A DNA stretch of 5,730 nucleotides from Crocinitomicaceae bacterium (GTDB lineage Bacteria; Bacteroidota; Bacteroidia; Flavobacteriales_D; Crocinitomicaceae). This document shows, one piece after another, positions 5,501 through 5,730 of this stretch; position 1 is the first letter of the stretch, and the number at the start of each line of letters is the position of its first letter. The translations under genes were made by a program, and so were the position numbers. Location of the stretch: the NCBI GenBank assembly GCA_030833265.1, contig JAURHO010000107.1, positions 1 through 5,730 on the forward strand, given 5' to 3'. The notes beneath the pieces are model-generated. The model was not told the DNA's origin and ran no database searches. It saw nothing but the letters and a program-made list of their open reading frames with translations.

Positions 5501-5730
5501 AAAACTTTTGTTGATTGACCGCTTTGGTAGCCAGCTGTTCAATCAGATCTTTATTGATTTGAGCCACATTGTGGGCATCGAGCTGCAAAGCATTTTCAAA
5601 ATCTGCACTCAAATTTCCTGAGTAAATCAAGCCGTTTTGTTGGGCTTTGATCCATTCCCTGTTCGCTGGCAAATCAGAAACTACCGGAATACAGCCATAG
5701 GCCATGGCCTCAAGCAGACTAATGGCGGTG
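5436..5730 (-). CDS. Glycosyltransferase, GT-B fold, family 4-like (C-terminal part; 5' end outside window)
   Basis: The reading frame enters from the right edge and ends with TAA at 5438-5436, giving 97 visible residues. The visible part begins TAISLLEAMAYGCIPVVSD, the conserved nucleotide-sugar-binding stretch of retaining GT-B enzymes. Its Glu in LLEAMA is the second Glu of the family's E-x7-E motif, and the first Glu lies outside the window. Then follow LPANREWI, a GLIYSGN segment where the family usually has an NG-(L/I)-(L/F) turn, and a C-terminal helical region ending NQQKFFKLYDQLLNQP and a short polar tail. Such enzymes move a sugar from a nucleotide donor to a lipid-linked or polysaccharide acceptor at the cytoplasmic membrane face; donor and acceptor are unknown. 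An internal ATG at 5705 lies inside the conserved motif and is not the start. The gene is convergent with the flippase gene and overlaps it by 65 bp. Confidence 0.88.
   Translation of the reverse strand, partial: TAISLLEAMAYGCIPVVSDLPANREWIKAQQNGLIYSGNLSADFENALQLDAHNVAQINKDLIEQLATKAVNQQKFFKLYDQLLNQPVSQNNTADQS

Noticed and set aside
5703..5705. ATG at 5705 as the start of a small minus-strand gene
   Set aside because: The frame continues without a stop to the window edge, and the ATG falls inside the conserved SLLEAMAYG motif of a glycosyltransferase, so it is an internal codon.

Overview
The window looks like an ordinary chromosomal segment of a Bacteroidota bacterium (Flavobacteriia, Sphingobacteriia or a relative). 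Four things support this. The left half has the order [acidic-tailed ribosomal protein] - carA - eno, which matches the rpoA-rplQ-carA-eno neighbourhood known from that phylum. Three intergenic stretches carry perfect matches to the Bacteroidota -7 promoter box TAnnTTTG. None of the genes has a clear, well-placed Shine-Dalgarno sequence. Base composition is moderately AT-rich throughout, with no obvious compositional break.

Layout. Positions 1-203 hold the end of a gene whose product finishes in a highly acidic, repetitive tail, most likely 50S ribosomal protein L17. A strong intrinsic terminator (221-255) closes that unit. A new promoter box (283-290) then starts a tight + strand operon: carA (305-1408, carbamoyl-phosphate synthase small chain), eno (1411-2697, enolase) and a Nudix hydrolase (2706-3146). 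Gaps inside the operon are 2 and 8 nt. A short intergenic region with two inverted repeats (3147-3226) separates this operon from a convergent, minus-strand 3-hydroxyacyl-CoA dehydrogenase gene (3227-4117). That gene is divergent from a + strand polysaccharide flippase gene (4199-5500), and the 81-nt gap between them carries a -7 box for each. At the right edge the C-terminal part of a family-4-like glycosyltransferase enters on the minus strand. Its 3' end overlaps the end of the flippase gene by 65 bp.

How the genes fit together. The left half is housekeeping: translation, the glutamine-hydrolysing step of carbamoyl phosphate supply for pyrimidines and arginine, glycolysis, and a probable nucleotide-clearing Nudix enzyme. 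carB is not next to carA here. The dehydrogenase belongs to acyl-CoA metabolism and stands alone. The flippase and the glycosyltransferase probably mark the start of a surface-polysaccharide region continuing to the right.

I found no evidence of an undescribed system, mobile element, CRISPR array or RNA gene. The points worth a second look are small: the repetitive acidic tail, the forced TTG start of a Nudix protein with no internal methionine, the apparently leaderless flippase transcript, and the tail-to-tail coding overlap.
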